The position numbers and the translations under genes were made by a program. Positions 10,449-20,713 of a stretch of DNA of 64,000 nt are shown piece after piece. Origin of the DNA: Triticum aestivum (taxonomy: Eukaryota > Streptophyta > Magnoliopsida > Poales > Poaceae); contig NC_057801.1 of assembly GCF_018294505.1 (NCBI RefSeq), forward strand, positions 203,286,562 through 203,350,561, written 5' to 3'. The notes under the pieces are model-generated. The model saw only the letters and a program-made list of their open reading frames with translations. It ran no database searches and was not told the origin of the DNA. Position 1 is the stretch's first letter, and every line of letters begins with the position of its first letter.

Positions 10449-11578
10449 GTCTTCCAACGCTGCGTCGAGCCAAAGAAGGGCATAGCAATCCTCAGGGATA
10501 TACACCAAGGCAAATGCGGCCATGACACAGCCTCAAGATCACTCATCGCCAAAGCTTTCCGCCATGGATTCTTCTGGACGACTGCTTTGGATGACGCCAA
10601 GGAATTAGTCAAACACTGCAAAGGGTGCCAAGTCTTCAGCTCCAAGCAACACCTGCCGGCTTCTGCACTCAAGACCATTCCCTCACTTGGCCCTTGGCCG
10701 TCTAGGGATTGGACATGGTGGGCCCATTCAAGACAGCATGCGGCGGCATGACACATTTGCTTGTCGCCGTGGACAAGTTTACCAAGTGGACTGAAGCGAA
10801 GCCGATCAAGAAGCTGAATGGGCCGACTGCCGTGACATTCATTGCAGATATCACAACCCAGTATGGCATACCACATAGCATCATCACCGACAACGACACG
10901 AATTTTGCCAAGGGAGCACTGGCACGTTTCTGCGCGACACAGGGCATCCGACTGGACTTAGCGTCCGTTGCCCACCCGTAGTCAAACAGCCAAGTCGAGC
11001 AAGCAAACAGCCTCATCCTCTCTGGCATCAAGCCCGGATTGGTTGTGCCACTGGAGCGTTCGGCCAGTTGTTGGCTCGACGAGCTGTCGGCCGTCCTCTA
11101 GAGCATGCGCACTACTCCAAACAAGTCAACCGGCTTCACCCCTTTATTCCTTGTATATGGTGCCGAGGCTGTCATACCAACTGACATTGAGTTCGACTCA
11201 CCTCGGGTCACCATGTACACGAAGGCGGAGGCAAAGGAAGCACGAGAAGACGGCGTCGATCTGCTGGAAGAGGGTCGACTGTTAGCCCTCAGCCGGTCCG
11301 CCATCTACCAGCAGGGTCTACGCCGTTACCACAGCCGGAAGGTCAAGCCAAGATCCTTCCAGGAGGGCGACCTTGTGCTCCGGCTGATCCAGTGAACAGC
11401 TGGCCAGGACAAGCTCTCGGCCCCTTGGGAAGGCACATTCATCATCAGCCGAGCTCCAGGCAACGACTCCTACTACCTGATCGACGCACAGAAGCTGAAG
11501 GCACGCAAGAGGGATTACTCCGGCAAGGAGTCAGAACGACCATGGAATGCCAATCTAATCCGAAGATTTTACAGTTAA
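10449..11578 (+). pseudogene. Integrase domain of the gypsy pol, interrupted
   Basis: DNA integrase. An HHCC-like zinc region is recognisable at about 10500-10660 (HQGKCGHD...KHCKGCQ). The frame then shifts, and 10709-10981 holds the catalytic core: LDMVGPF, the first Asp in LVAVDKFTKWTEA, and TDNDTNFAKGAL with the second Asp. In-frame TAGs stand at 10703-10705, 10979-10981 and 11099-11101, and a TGA at 11393-11395. The 11105-11395 part (TGFTPLFLVYGAEAVIPTDIE) and the C-terminal chromo-less tail (LSAPWEGTFII, WNANLIRRFY, to about 11578) complete the protein. The second frame relative to RT shows a frameshift between 10448 and 10700. Confidence 0.87.
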
Positions 11579-12308
11579 AGTGCAGTATGTACCACGCTAC
11601 CTTTTGTACTAAGTATGAGACAACGGGCCCCCCGAGGAGTACTCGGGGACTACCCCTTTTAACTATGAATGATGAGTATCATGCCCATGTTTATGTTATC
11701 ACATTCATTTTCTCGTCCAGCACCGGGTTCGATCAGTCGGCCCGGGGACTTGCCGCCTTGGGTTATATTTAAGTTCTACCTGCAATCAGACAAGTAGTGT
11801 GCCGGCACCCAAGCCCTCTCTTGTTGAAAGTCGCAGCTCAAAGAATCGACTGTCTGACTAACAAGAGTCAAAGGCAGGAAAGGATGCCCACATGAAAAAC
11901 GGCTAAGGACTAAACGAACTTATATAACACAAGCCGGCTTCCCCCCCCCCCCCCCCGCCAACCGGCTGTAAGAGCAGCCGGCTGGCCGGCTTCCCTTCTT
12001 ACTTTGCTACAATCTAAGAGAGCTCGAGTACTTGCCCTCCCAGATGGCCAAGTCCATACCCGGCCACAGACTGCAGAGCAGCTGTCCGGCTGGGAAGGCG
12101 GCGACCAAGGGAGGGCGTCAAAGGAAAACAGCCAAAGATGAAAAGCAATTAGGAGGGGAAGCCAAGCACATGCATAATTATATTTACACAAAAGGCCTTT
12201 GAAAGGCCAGCATTCAACAAAGTTTGAATACACCCCCAGTGGGTGGAACTGCGCAAAATTAACAAAAATTGTTCAGGAAGTAATGGGCAGGAAAGCTAGG
12301 ACGACAAG
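11579..12308. other. Spacer after pol with a long C homopolymer
   Basis: Non-coding. It contains two more cggggact motifs (11644-11653 and 11743-11752) and an uninterrupted run of C beginning near 11941 (about 16 bases). Confidence 0.6.
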
Positions 12309-15300
12309 TCAAGCCAGGGGAGCAACAGGCATGTCGGGAAGGTTGGTGGAGAGGGCAGTGTCGGCTGGAGGAGTGGCCGGCTGGCAAGTCTCGGCTTGAT
12401 CGCCGCCTACCACAGGCGGCGTGCTCGCACGCGCCTCATTGGTAGAGGCACGATCAGGCTGAGGCTGGCCGGTCGCCCCACTGTCCAGCGCGGCGTCTTC
12501 ACCATCCTCCTCCTCCTCCTCTTCGCCCTCGTCGCTGGAGTCGATCTCCTCTACCGAGTCTTCTCCTTCTGCCGGGTTCAGCCCGAACCACTCCTCCGGC
12601 TAAGCGACGCCGTCTTTGTTCACCTCAGGGACAAAGCCGCTGGTGTCAGTGAAGTCGGCGATCGCCGAGGCGCGCAGGATGATAGCCGGCCGTACCGCCT
12701 CCAACTCCTCGTCAGCCTCCTGCCGCCGCGTGCGTAGCTGGTCCAAGCTCAGCCCAGGTACCAGGCCCGGACGAACTCTAGCGCACGCCGAGCCCCGCAC
12801 CAAGCTGCAGAAGCCTTCCAGGCCTCGAAGCGGCCGACTGCTACCTCCAGCCAGTCGGCAGTCCGACCGGGGGTGCGGGGAATCACCTCGCCGTGCCAGA
12901 GGGCGGCCAGCACTTGCGCTCCGGCACGCTGAAGACGGCGGAGCATGCGGTAAGCCGGCTGGAGCCGGGCTTGAATCGCCAGAAGCTGCTCTTCAAGCGT
13001 CCGGTTGGCACCCGGTGCAATCTCGGCCCCAGCCTGCCGTCGGGCTTCATGGTGAGCTTCGATGGCTTGGTTGGCGGCAACGAAGTAGCCGGGGAAGTAT
13101 TCTGCACAAAGAAGAAAGAAGTAGAACAAGTCAGAAGAAAGGTCAGATGACGGGGGCGAGCAAAGGGACGAAGAACAAGGCGGCCTACCGCCGATCAAAT
13201 CCTCAACCCGGCTGTAGCCCTCGCTCAGCGCCTGCCTCGCCTCGGCCCAGGCCTCGGTCTCGTACTCGGCTTTCAGGGCGGCCTCACTGTCCTTCACCGT
13301 CTTCAGGGCCGCCTTGTGGCTCTCCTCCTGGTCGGCCACTTTCTTGGCCAGGCGATCACGTTCCTGGGCCAAGGCGCTGCACTCGGTCTCCTTGGCGCGA
13401 AGGGAGGTCTAAGCTATGCCGAGCTGCTCCCTCAAGTCGGCACTGGCCCCTACAGACATGAAGAAGAAGAAAATAAGGAAGGAGTCGTCAGGAAAGATCC
13501 GACCCGACTGCTCAGCAGTCAGCCCGAATCTTGGGGACTACACCCAGTGGGTGCGCTAACGCGCCCCCACATGAGATAAAAACTAAAACACTTACTTCGG
13601 CTCTCCGTTAGATCGGCGGCCTTCTGGCTCATCTCCCGGGCCTGGGAGTTGAAGGTAGAAGCATGGAGGTTGTGATAGTCCTGCGAATAGGACGAAGGTT
13701 CAAACAAGAACAAATCATTAAATCAAAGTCTTTTGAGAAGTTCCAAGCCGCCTGCTTAGCAGCCGACTCGGAACTCGGGGACTACACCCAATGGGTGCGC
13801 TGACGCGCCCCCACGGAAGAAATCAAGAGCAAGAAAACTTACTCGAATGGCCGACCGCGTCGCAAGAAACTCTTGGGTGCACTGCTTCAGCGCGGCGGCC
13901 TGGGACTGAAGCCGGCTCCGGATGTCCTGCGCTGCCACATTCAGCACAGCCGTCCCACCGCCCAGCGTCCATCCCGGCAAGCTGACGCAGGCCGAATCAA
14001 GGTCATGGGACAATGAGCTGGAGCCCGCGGCCCTTTGTGGCTCCAGCTCGGAATTCGCCTGCCCTGCACGCCGACGAGTCGGTGAGAGGACCACGAGATC
14101 CGCCCCCACATCTGGCTCGCCTCCAGCCGGATGCACAGGCGGCGCCTCAGGCAGGCCGCCTTGGCCCGTCCCGGCCAACGGCGGCAGTACCCCTCGCCCT
14201 CCGGGACGACTATGTCGCCCCCTCCCTCGCCATCGCCGGTTGGTCGCGGTCGGCTTCCTCTGGCGGGGCACCGGGATATCGGGGGCCACAGTGCGGAGGG
14301 GGATGATGAGTTGCGGAGGCTGGTTACGCAGGGCCTCCGCTGCTCTCTCTGCGGCCGCGGCCTCCGCCTGAGCCTTGGCCGCCGTGTCGGCCTGCGTCTC
14401 CGCCGACTCCGCCGTCATGTCCTGGGCCACCCTGGTGGCGGCCACCCTCTGCTCCTCCGCCTCCCGCTCCTCCCGCGTGTTCCGCTCCGCCGCCGCCTGG
14501 AGCTCGGCGCGGGGGTCCACGCGGCGGGAACTCGAAGATCCTCCCGCCCATCCGACTATGGTGGCGGCTGTAGTCCGCTCGAGAGAGAGCGGAGCCCTGT
14601 TTAGTAAATCAAGAAAAGGTTTAGAAGGATGCCGGCTGAAGAGAAGAAAGAAAGGCATGCAGAAATTAACACCTACGCCGAAACCGCCTGCGTCTGCTTC
14701 ACCGCCTTGCGGAAGCAGGCTGCCTTCGCGGCTGCCTCGTCCCGCTTGGTCGCCACCATGGTACCCTTGGGCTTCTTCGGCCGACTTCCGAAGAGGGTCG
14801 GCGCTGCCCGGCACTTCCGAGCGCCGCCTCAGGCAGCCGGCCCGGCGGATGAACCCGCGCCTTGATGATCGGACGCCGGCCGGCGGCGCGGAATCGGCTC
14901 GGCCTCGTCGTCGTCCGGCTTGTCCTTGAAGGTGGCCAAGAGCCCGGAGCCGCTTGCCTTGCCGCCTCCCCTCACGGCATCGTCGTCCAAGGCGGCCGCC
15001 CCCAAGTCGGGGTCGTCAAAGTCATCCGCCGCGCGGTCGGTAGCGAACTCGCGTTCCGCCCCCGCGGTTCCGACCGACGGATGAAGGAGGGGGTTCTGGT
15101 TAAAGGAAAAAATAAGCCGACTAGTCGGAAGCCGGCCAGAGAGAACTCGACAACAAGAAAAGAAGGAAAGAAAGAAGGCTTACCACAGGAGGGGGATCGA
15201 CGCGAGAATACGGCTCCTTGCCGTAACGCCACTCCTCGGTGAGCTTGCAGTTGGCGATGTAGTTCACCATGTAAGATACCTCATCGTGAGGCATCTCCTT

Positions 15301-16074
15301 CGTGCTCAGCCGGCTTGGGTCGAAGCGGCAGCTCATCTGGTAAATCAGATGAGGCCGGCCTTGGATCTGGAGCACCCGGCGCTCCACGAAGGCGGCAATC
15401 AGATCGGGCCTAGTCAGGCCCTCCGACTGGATCAGCACCCGAAGCCGGGCGACGGCGCCGGCCCGAGCCGGCGTCAGCGACCTGGCCCGGTAGGACCACG
15501 AAGGCTGCCTCCCCGCCGGTGGGCCGGCTATGTAAGCCGGCAGGTTGACGTAGTCGCCCTACGGGGCGACGTTCTTCACATAGAAGTAGGATTTCTACCA
15601 AAGATTCACCGACTGGATCAGCGCGATGGTTGGGAACGGGTTGTCGGCCGTCGTTCCCCGCATGGCGATGAAGGCGCCACATGGAGCCGGCACACCCGCG
15701 ACGACGGTGCCGAGATTGGACTGGAAGAACTCCCCCTACAGCTCGAGCGTGGGGAGGACGCCGAGGAAGCCTTCGCACAGGGTGACGAAGGCCGACAACA
15801 GCACCACCGTGTTTGGAGTGAGGTGGTGCGGCTGGAGATGGTAAAACTCGAGAAACCAGCGGAAGAAGCCGCTCGCGGGAAGGACGACGCCGCGCAGGCA
15901 GCGCGAGCGGAAGATTACCCGATCGCCCTCCTCCGGCGCCGGCGAGATCTCCCCCTCCGGCGCGAGCCGGACCTCCACGTAGTCCTTGCCCGGCAGCCAC
16001 CGCGTCTTGCGGAGGAAATTGATGTGGTCCTCGGGAATGTTGGAGCCGTCCCAGTAGCTCGATGTCGGAGCCAT
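12309..16074 (-). pseudogene. Antisense multi-exon gene of the Tat element (gypsy-type transposon domain, PF04195-like)
   Basis: This gene is read opposite to gag-pol between integrase and the 3' LTR. Exon 1 starts at ATG 16074 (MAPTSSYWDGSNIPEDHINF) and holds the domain known as putative gypsy type transposon (PF04195, Transposase_28): VIFRSRCLRGVVLPASGFF, FLEFYHLQPHHLTPN. It continues in one frame to a good donor (ctgtg|gtaag) near 15184, apart from three TAG codons (15736-15738, 15595-15597, 15559-15561). Later exons are inferred near 15097-14660, 14600-13850, 13415-13190 and 13105-12309. They encode an Ala/Glu-rich coiled coil (REEREAEEQRVAATRVAQD), a second coiled coil (AQERDRLAKKVADQEE), a WYLGLSLDQL region and an acidic tail ending at TGA 12309-12311. 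One more TAG lies at 12600-12602. The function of this protein is unknown. Exon edges are my reading of splice signals. Confidence 0.72.
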
Positions 16075-16270
16075 GACGACGGGAAGGCGACAGGGAACAT
16101 GCGGCGGCGGAGAGCGCTAGATTCGGCGGCAGCAAGGCTGCGGCGCACCAAGAAGAATGGCGGAGCGGTGGCGCGGCGAAGAGCTGCTGCGGCGACAGAG
16201 AGAAAGAGGAAGAAGAAAGTGGTGGAGCGAGGGTGAGCGTGCGAGCACTTGCCGCTCTCCCTCCTCCCCC

Positions 16271-16279
16271 TACTTATAG
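16271..16279 (-). promoter_or_regulatory. TATA box of the antisense gene
   Basis: On the minus strand the sequence reads CTATAAGTA about 195 bp before the antisense ATG at 16074. The second Tat-type element has the same arrangement (CTATAAATG, 63357-63365, about 80 bp before its ATG). This suggests transcription independent of the LTR. Confidence 0.6.
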
Positions 16280-16710
16280 CCTCACGCGGCAAAGCCGAGG
16301 AGGCGAGGCATGGGGGACGTGGGTTAACTGCGCCCACTCCCCCACGTCCCGCGATTATCGCGCCTTAACAGCGTGCGGAAACCGCCGCTCGAAGGCGAGC
16401 AGCCAGTTCGGGCCACAAAGGATCCGCGCCTGGGCCGAGGCGTGGTAGTGGCGGGACCCGGCCTATAGCGGCATCCCGTCACGTGCGTGGGCTGGCAGGC
16501 CCTCCAGCCGAAGGGTGCCACATGGCGCGTAGGCGGCGGGCGGCCAGCCCGCGTCCTGGCTAGCGCGCCAGCTGGTTCCCGCCTTCAGATTTCGAAGAGA
16601 CTTCGCCGAGAAGGCAAGCATAAAGTGATGCCGGCTCCTAGCTGCCGGCTCTTCGGCATAGGAAGCTGATTGAGCTTCTAGTTCCCTTCTCAGCCATGAA
16701 GCACAACCAG

Positions 16711-16723
16711 CTTCGGGGACTAC
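16711..16723 (+). other. Polypurine tract
   Basis: cttcggggactac directly abuts the 3' LTR. It is the expected primer for plus-strand DNA synthesis. Confidence 0.75.
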
Positions 16724-17932
16724 TATCGGAGTAAATGACCACGGGTAGCCAAGCTGGCTCCCCCTGGCTCTTCAAAAAATAATGGGCCGATCAAGCCTTC
16801 AAGCACCCAAGACACGGGGCCGCCTTCCCCTGGCCGGCTACCCCATCAGCCGACTATCGGAAGGCGGCCCGGCCCTAGAATCCTCCTAAAGAAAGCCGCA
16901 GGATGGCCGACTCCAGAAAGCCGGCCACCACATGACCGACTCCAAGAAGCCGGCCACAACATGACCGACTCCAAGAAGCCGGCCCGCAACAAGCGGCCCA
17001 GATCGAGCCCTCAAAGTTTGCACCAACATAATAGCGATGGGACGGGGCGTGGCAATAGTGAAACATGCCGCCCCCGAATCATGGAATGTGCATGGCTGCA
17101 GTACGTTGTACGGGGCGGCCATGACCCGTCCGGCGTGGCACTATTGCCATGCTGACCATGACATCACCCACGACAGGTTGTCAGTACGCCCGTAGGCGGC
17201 GGGCCCCTTCAGTCAGAGAGACACCCAAAGGCAGCCCCGCTTCCCCTAGTCGGCCGGGGACGTAGCCGGCTCTCCCCAGCCGGCTCGCTTCCTCCCTCGA
17301 AGAGTGTGCACCATTAAGGAGACAAGATGGGGTAAGGCTACAGTGAGTGCCCGCAAGGCGGCGGCACTGTAGCCACGCTTACCGCGGCAAAGCCCTCGTC
17401 ATCAAGGGTGAGGCAACAGTAACCAGCCCCCGACAAGACCCCCAAGTGATGGGGCCTACCTGTCTACCAGGAGGCCGGCAGCCGGCGGGACCCACCAGTC
17501 AGCGGGCCCCAGCGGTCGGCAGAGAAGCCGGCGAATGTAGACGCTGACGGCTCGGCCCGCGCCCAGTCGGATAACCATTGTACCCCTAGGGGGTATGCCT
17601 ATATAAACCCTCCAGGGCACCCATGCAAAGGGTTGGACTTTGATAGTTTTAGACGCAACTTTGAGAGGAGAAGAGAGCTAGCCTTGCCCCTTCTTCGTCC
17701 TCTCACCAAACAGCTCAAGGAGCCTCTTGTAGCTACTTGTTGATCTAGTGATCATGCGGAGACCGCGCAGAGCAGCACTAGGGGTATTATCTCCATGGAG
17801 AGCCCCGAACCTGGGTAAGATCCGGCGGCGTGCATGTCTTCGCCTTATCCCGTTTCCAGGCACCAGCAACGTCTTATTGGCTCCCACAATGATAAGCCAC
17901 CCGTTGGCATATGTAGTACCCACCACCCGACA
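16724..17932 (+). repeat. 3' LTR of the Tat-type gypsy element (1209 bp)
   Basis: It matches 3981-5185. Its first bases are TATCGG, where the 5' LTR has TGTCGG, a single G-to-A change in the terminal dinucleotide. It ends CACCCGACA and is followed by the CCGGA duplication. Its TATA box is at 17600-17607. Confidence 0.93.
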
Positions 17933-17937
17933 CCGGA
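17933..17937. repeat. Target site duplication CCGGA (right)
   Basis: Identical to 3976-3980. Confidence 0.93.
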
Positions 17938-18187
17938 CGTCGCCGCGGATGGCGCATGCCTCCATGCAGCCAAGTGTGTGCGCATGCAAGTGTTATTCAT
18001 GTGCATTCTGCGGCTGAGCGTGTGTGCATGCACGTCTTGTGTACGTGCGTTGTGTGCTCCATGTTTTGCGTGTATGTGCATGAGTTGGATCAGATGGAGT
18101 TAGTGCGTTGGCTTGTGTACATGCGTGGCTGCATGCGTCCTGTACATGCGTGGCTTGTTGCGTGGTTATCAATAATTCAATATAAAC
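17938..18187. other. Right flank of the gypsy insertion, TG/CATG-rich
   Basis: No gene. The sequence is rich in tgtg, gcatg and tgcgt. The 14-mer gtacatgcgtggct occurs twice (about 18118 and 18142), a small tandem duplication. Confidence 0.5.
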
Positions 18188-18189
18188 TA

Positions 18190-18350
18190 CTCCCTCCGTT
18201 CCTAAATATAAGTCTTTCTAGCCATTTCAAATAGACTACAACATACGGATGTATGTAGACATATTTTAGAGTATAGATTCACTAATTTTGTTTCGTATGT
18301 AGTCCCTTATTGAAATCTCTAAAAAGACTTACATTTGGGAACGGAGGGAG
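18190..18350. mobile_element. Stowaway MITE (Tc1/mariner), TA target
   Basis: A 161 bp element with inverted ends ctccctccgttcc / ggaacggagggag and TA on both sides (18188-18189, 18351-18352). The arms continue to pair inward (aaatataagtctttctag against ctctaaaaagacttacattt). It resembles the Thalos group of Triticeae. It has no coding capacity. Confidence 0.9.
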
Positions 18351-18352
18351 TA

Positions 18353-19567
18353 TAAAACATCTTCAACTTAGCATCCTGATGTACCGTTTCTAGTGGTTAG
18401 CGAAAAGTTCATGTCCTTTTATTTGCTTATAGGTGGGAAGGCGGCAAAAAACAGGGGAAAACACGCAAGGTTCCTTGCAGACGCTCCACCGTGAGGTTCC
18501 TTGCTCCTTCTCGGTCATCGGAATCTATGCTCTTCAACTCTTTTCTTTTACGTGAGCTTTGTTCATCCTTTTCCCAACATGTGAGACACCTAGCATCAAG
18601 GTGCACGTGTCATGCAAGAAAATGGAGATAATCAGATAAGCAGTGCATAAGTGAGTCGTGCGGGGGAAAAGCGGGGGGAAACCCTTTTTCGTAAGTGAGT
18701 CGTGCACTTCGATGGCACCTACGCAATATTTTTTTTCTCCTCGATGGCACGTGAATAGTGCACGTACTCAACGACGGAGCACGGGATGGTAGCAATGACA
18801 TGGTCAGCCCTTTTTTGGAGTACGTACTACTAGTAAATAACTTTGATGTGTCCCGTCAACTCGCAGAATGACGAGAAGCTTGATTACGTCTTCTCCCTCG
18901 CCAACGCGTGCGTGGTGGCTCACAGCACGAGGAGAAACTTTTGCTTACAAGCGGTGGACGTGCAGCAGTTCATTTGGTGTCAGATTGCTACAAGCACTAC
19001 TGTAGAACCATTGACTTTCGGAAGAGGCGAAGAGCCAAGCACAAGGTCACCTACTAACCTTAGGCTAGGCATAGTGGGAGTAACATAAGTAGGGGTACCT
19101 CCTTTTTTTATTCTAGAAACAACCACACGTGAATATCAAGGTGCTGGTTACGTAGAGTAAATTTCCTGGAGTCCGTGCTCAGTCCTCTTCTATCTCTCTT
19201 CTCAGCCAGCCAGCGGACGCGCGGAGCCCATTGTCTGTTTGCGCACATGCGGTCCCACATGTCAGTGAAAACGCAAGAGGACCCACTGGACCTGCACATC
19301 TTTCACCTCGACGTGCTGGTGATGAAAACCAAATCCAATAAACATCTTCGGTGGCCGCTTTTGGAGTTACTCAAGAGTAGTAAGATTCTATTTACAGTTT
19401 AACCCAAGATGCACATCACGTGGCTTCAACTACCACTCTAATTTCTTGCATGACACGACCTGGATGCTGGATGTCCCACGTGTCAGCAAAAGGAGGAAGA
19501 ACCCGACCAAATCTTCGGTTGTGCTCTCGGATTAGACTAGTTGTGCTAACTTAAAAAATTTATTGTG
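18353..19567. other. Low-copy sequence, no gene recognised
   Basis: The short open frames have no family motifs. A MITE-like terminus (ggctaggcatagtgggagtaacat, about 19062-19085) stands without a clear partner. The phrase ggtgctggttacgta at about 19140 recurs at about 20344. Confidence 0.4.
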
Positions 19568-19569
19568 TA

Positions 19570-19693
19570 CTCCCTCCATTCCAAAATACTTGACTTCCAT
19601 TTGTCCAAAAATGGATGTAGCTATATACTAAAACATGTCTAGATACATATATATTTTGACAAATAGAAGGCATGTATTATGCAATGGAGGGAG
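19570..19693. mobile_element. Stowaway MITE, TA target
   Basis: A 124 bp element with ends ctccctccatt / aatggagggag. TA flanks it at 19568-19569 and 19694-19695. The inner arms pair (cttccatttgtccaaaa against ttttgacaaatagaag). It belongs to a different subfamily from 18190-18350. Confidence 0.88.
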
Positions 19694-19695
19694 TA

Positions 19696-20713
19696 GAATG
19701 GATGCAAGTCTTGGTATTGGGAAGAAGAGTACGTCCATATATTGATACAACGCAATTTAGTAGATGTTCTAGCACTTTGAGCTAGCATAGAGGCTAGAGA
19801 TGAGACTAGTGCACTTGTTGATACTCCTACTAGAATAGAGGCTGGACATGAGACTAGATGCGAGGAAGCAACCTCTACTTCTTTACACTCGAAGAAGAAA
19901 GAAGCACGCAAGATCGAGCCTCCGCAGATCAACAATGAATGCATCAAGAAGGCACTAATCCAACTTACAGGAGTAGTAAAATGTATTCTTGTGGTTCTTG
20001 TTTTCTTTGGTCTTGCTTTTCTAGTCAAAATTATCGTTGGAGTTTGTGCAAAACGGAGGTCCGTTTGGGGTCGTGTGTTGGAGTTGTCCTTACAAGTGGG
20101 ACCGCAGTTGAGGAAACCAATTATCAGCAAACCCCCACCTCGCCCGCCGCGCGATGGCTAAAGTTAGAGAAACGATGAGGTTGAAGAGATTTCTCTAGCA
20201 CGGAGTCCAAGAAATAATATGGCGTCAGATGGATGTCGTGGTGGTGGTGTGTGCCGTACTCCTGGACGTGAATGCTTGTTCTAGCCCATGCCACCCTACT
20301 ACTCCTACTACTTACTATATAGTACTAGTATCGAGGATTCGAGGTGCTGGTTACGTACAGCGAACACATATTTACATATGGCTACAGTAAAAACACCCGC
20401 CCGACGCGCGAAGCATGTGAAGCTAGTACAAATAGTGTGAAGCATGTGAAGCTAGTAGTACTATTGTTGATTGGCCTCATCCGATAACCTGTTGCAATGC
20501 ACGTACAATTATGTATTCGGAAAATATTGTTTTGCTTTATCGCACCACTCACTCAGAGAAGCGACTCAAAAGCCATTCATAAATTTAGTAAGTTTATCAC
20601 AGGCATATCATTTTATTACATACAACAGGTCATCAACCCACATCGACAACAAGGATACATTATACATACTAAAGTTTTCACCACACAACAAATAACAAGC
20701 AATGAAATGAACT
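19696..20713. other. Low-copy sequence beside the DUF295 remnant, no gene recognised
   Basis: It contains a short tandem duplication (gaagcatgtgaagctagta, about 20409-20458). The 20470-20713 part is the 3' flank of the minus-strand pseudogene. No coding sequence could be supported. Confidence 0.4.

Larger units (their letters stand above)
3981..17932 (+). mobile_element. Complete Tat-lineage gypsy LTR retrotransposon (about 13.95 kb), decayed
   Basis: The element is bounded by two long direct LTRs and a perfect 5 bp target duplication. Internal order on the plus strand is primer site, gag, protease, RT, RNase H, a second (archaeal-type) RNase H, integrase, a long spacer holding an antisense gene, and a polypurine tract. 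The dual RNase H and the antisense ORF between pol and the 3' LTR are hallmarks of the Tat lineage (the Grande/RIRE2/Retand group). By eye the two LTRs differ at roughly 5-7% of positions over the first 500 bases, so the insertion is not recent. All genes contain stops or frameshifts, so this copy is non-autonomous today. Confidence 0.9.

Noticed and set aside
11941..11957. Functional C-run (for example i-motif or regulatory site)
   Set aside because: It is a single homopolymer in non-coding spacer with no partner or conservation evidence. Slippage or assembly uncertainty is more likely.
12616..13461. 281-codon plus-strand frame
   Set aside because: It is the shadow of the antisense gene exons, whose minus-strand translation has coiled coils and matches the expected protein layout.
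14375..14929. Plus-strand frames over the antisense exons
   Set aside because: Low-complexity Arg/Ser/Pro frames opposite an Ala/Glu-rich coiled-coil exon. They are mirror images of GC-rich coding.
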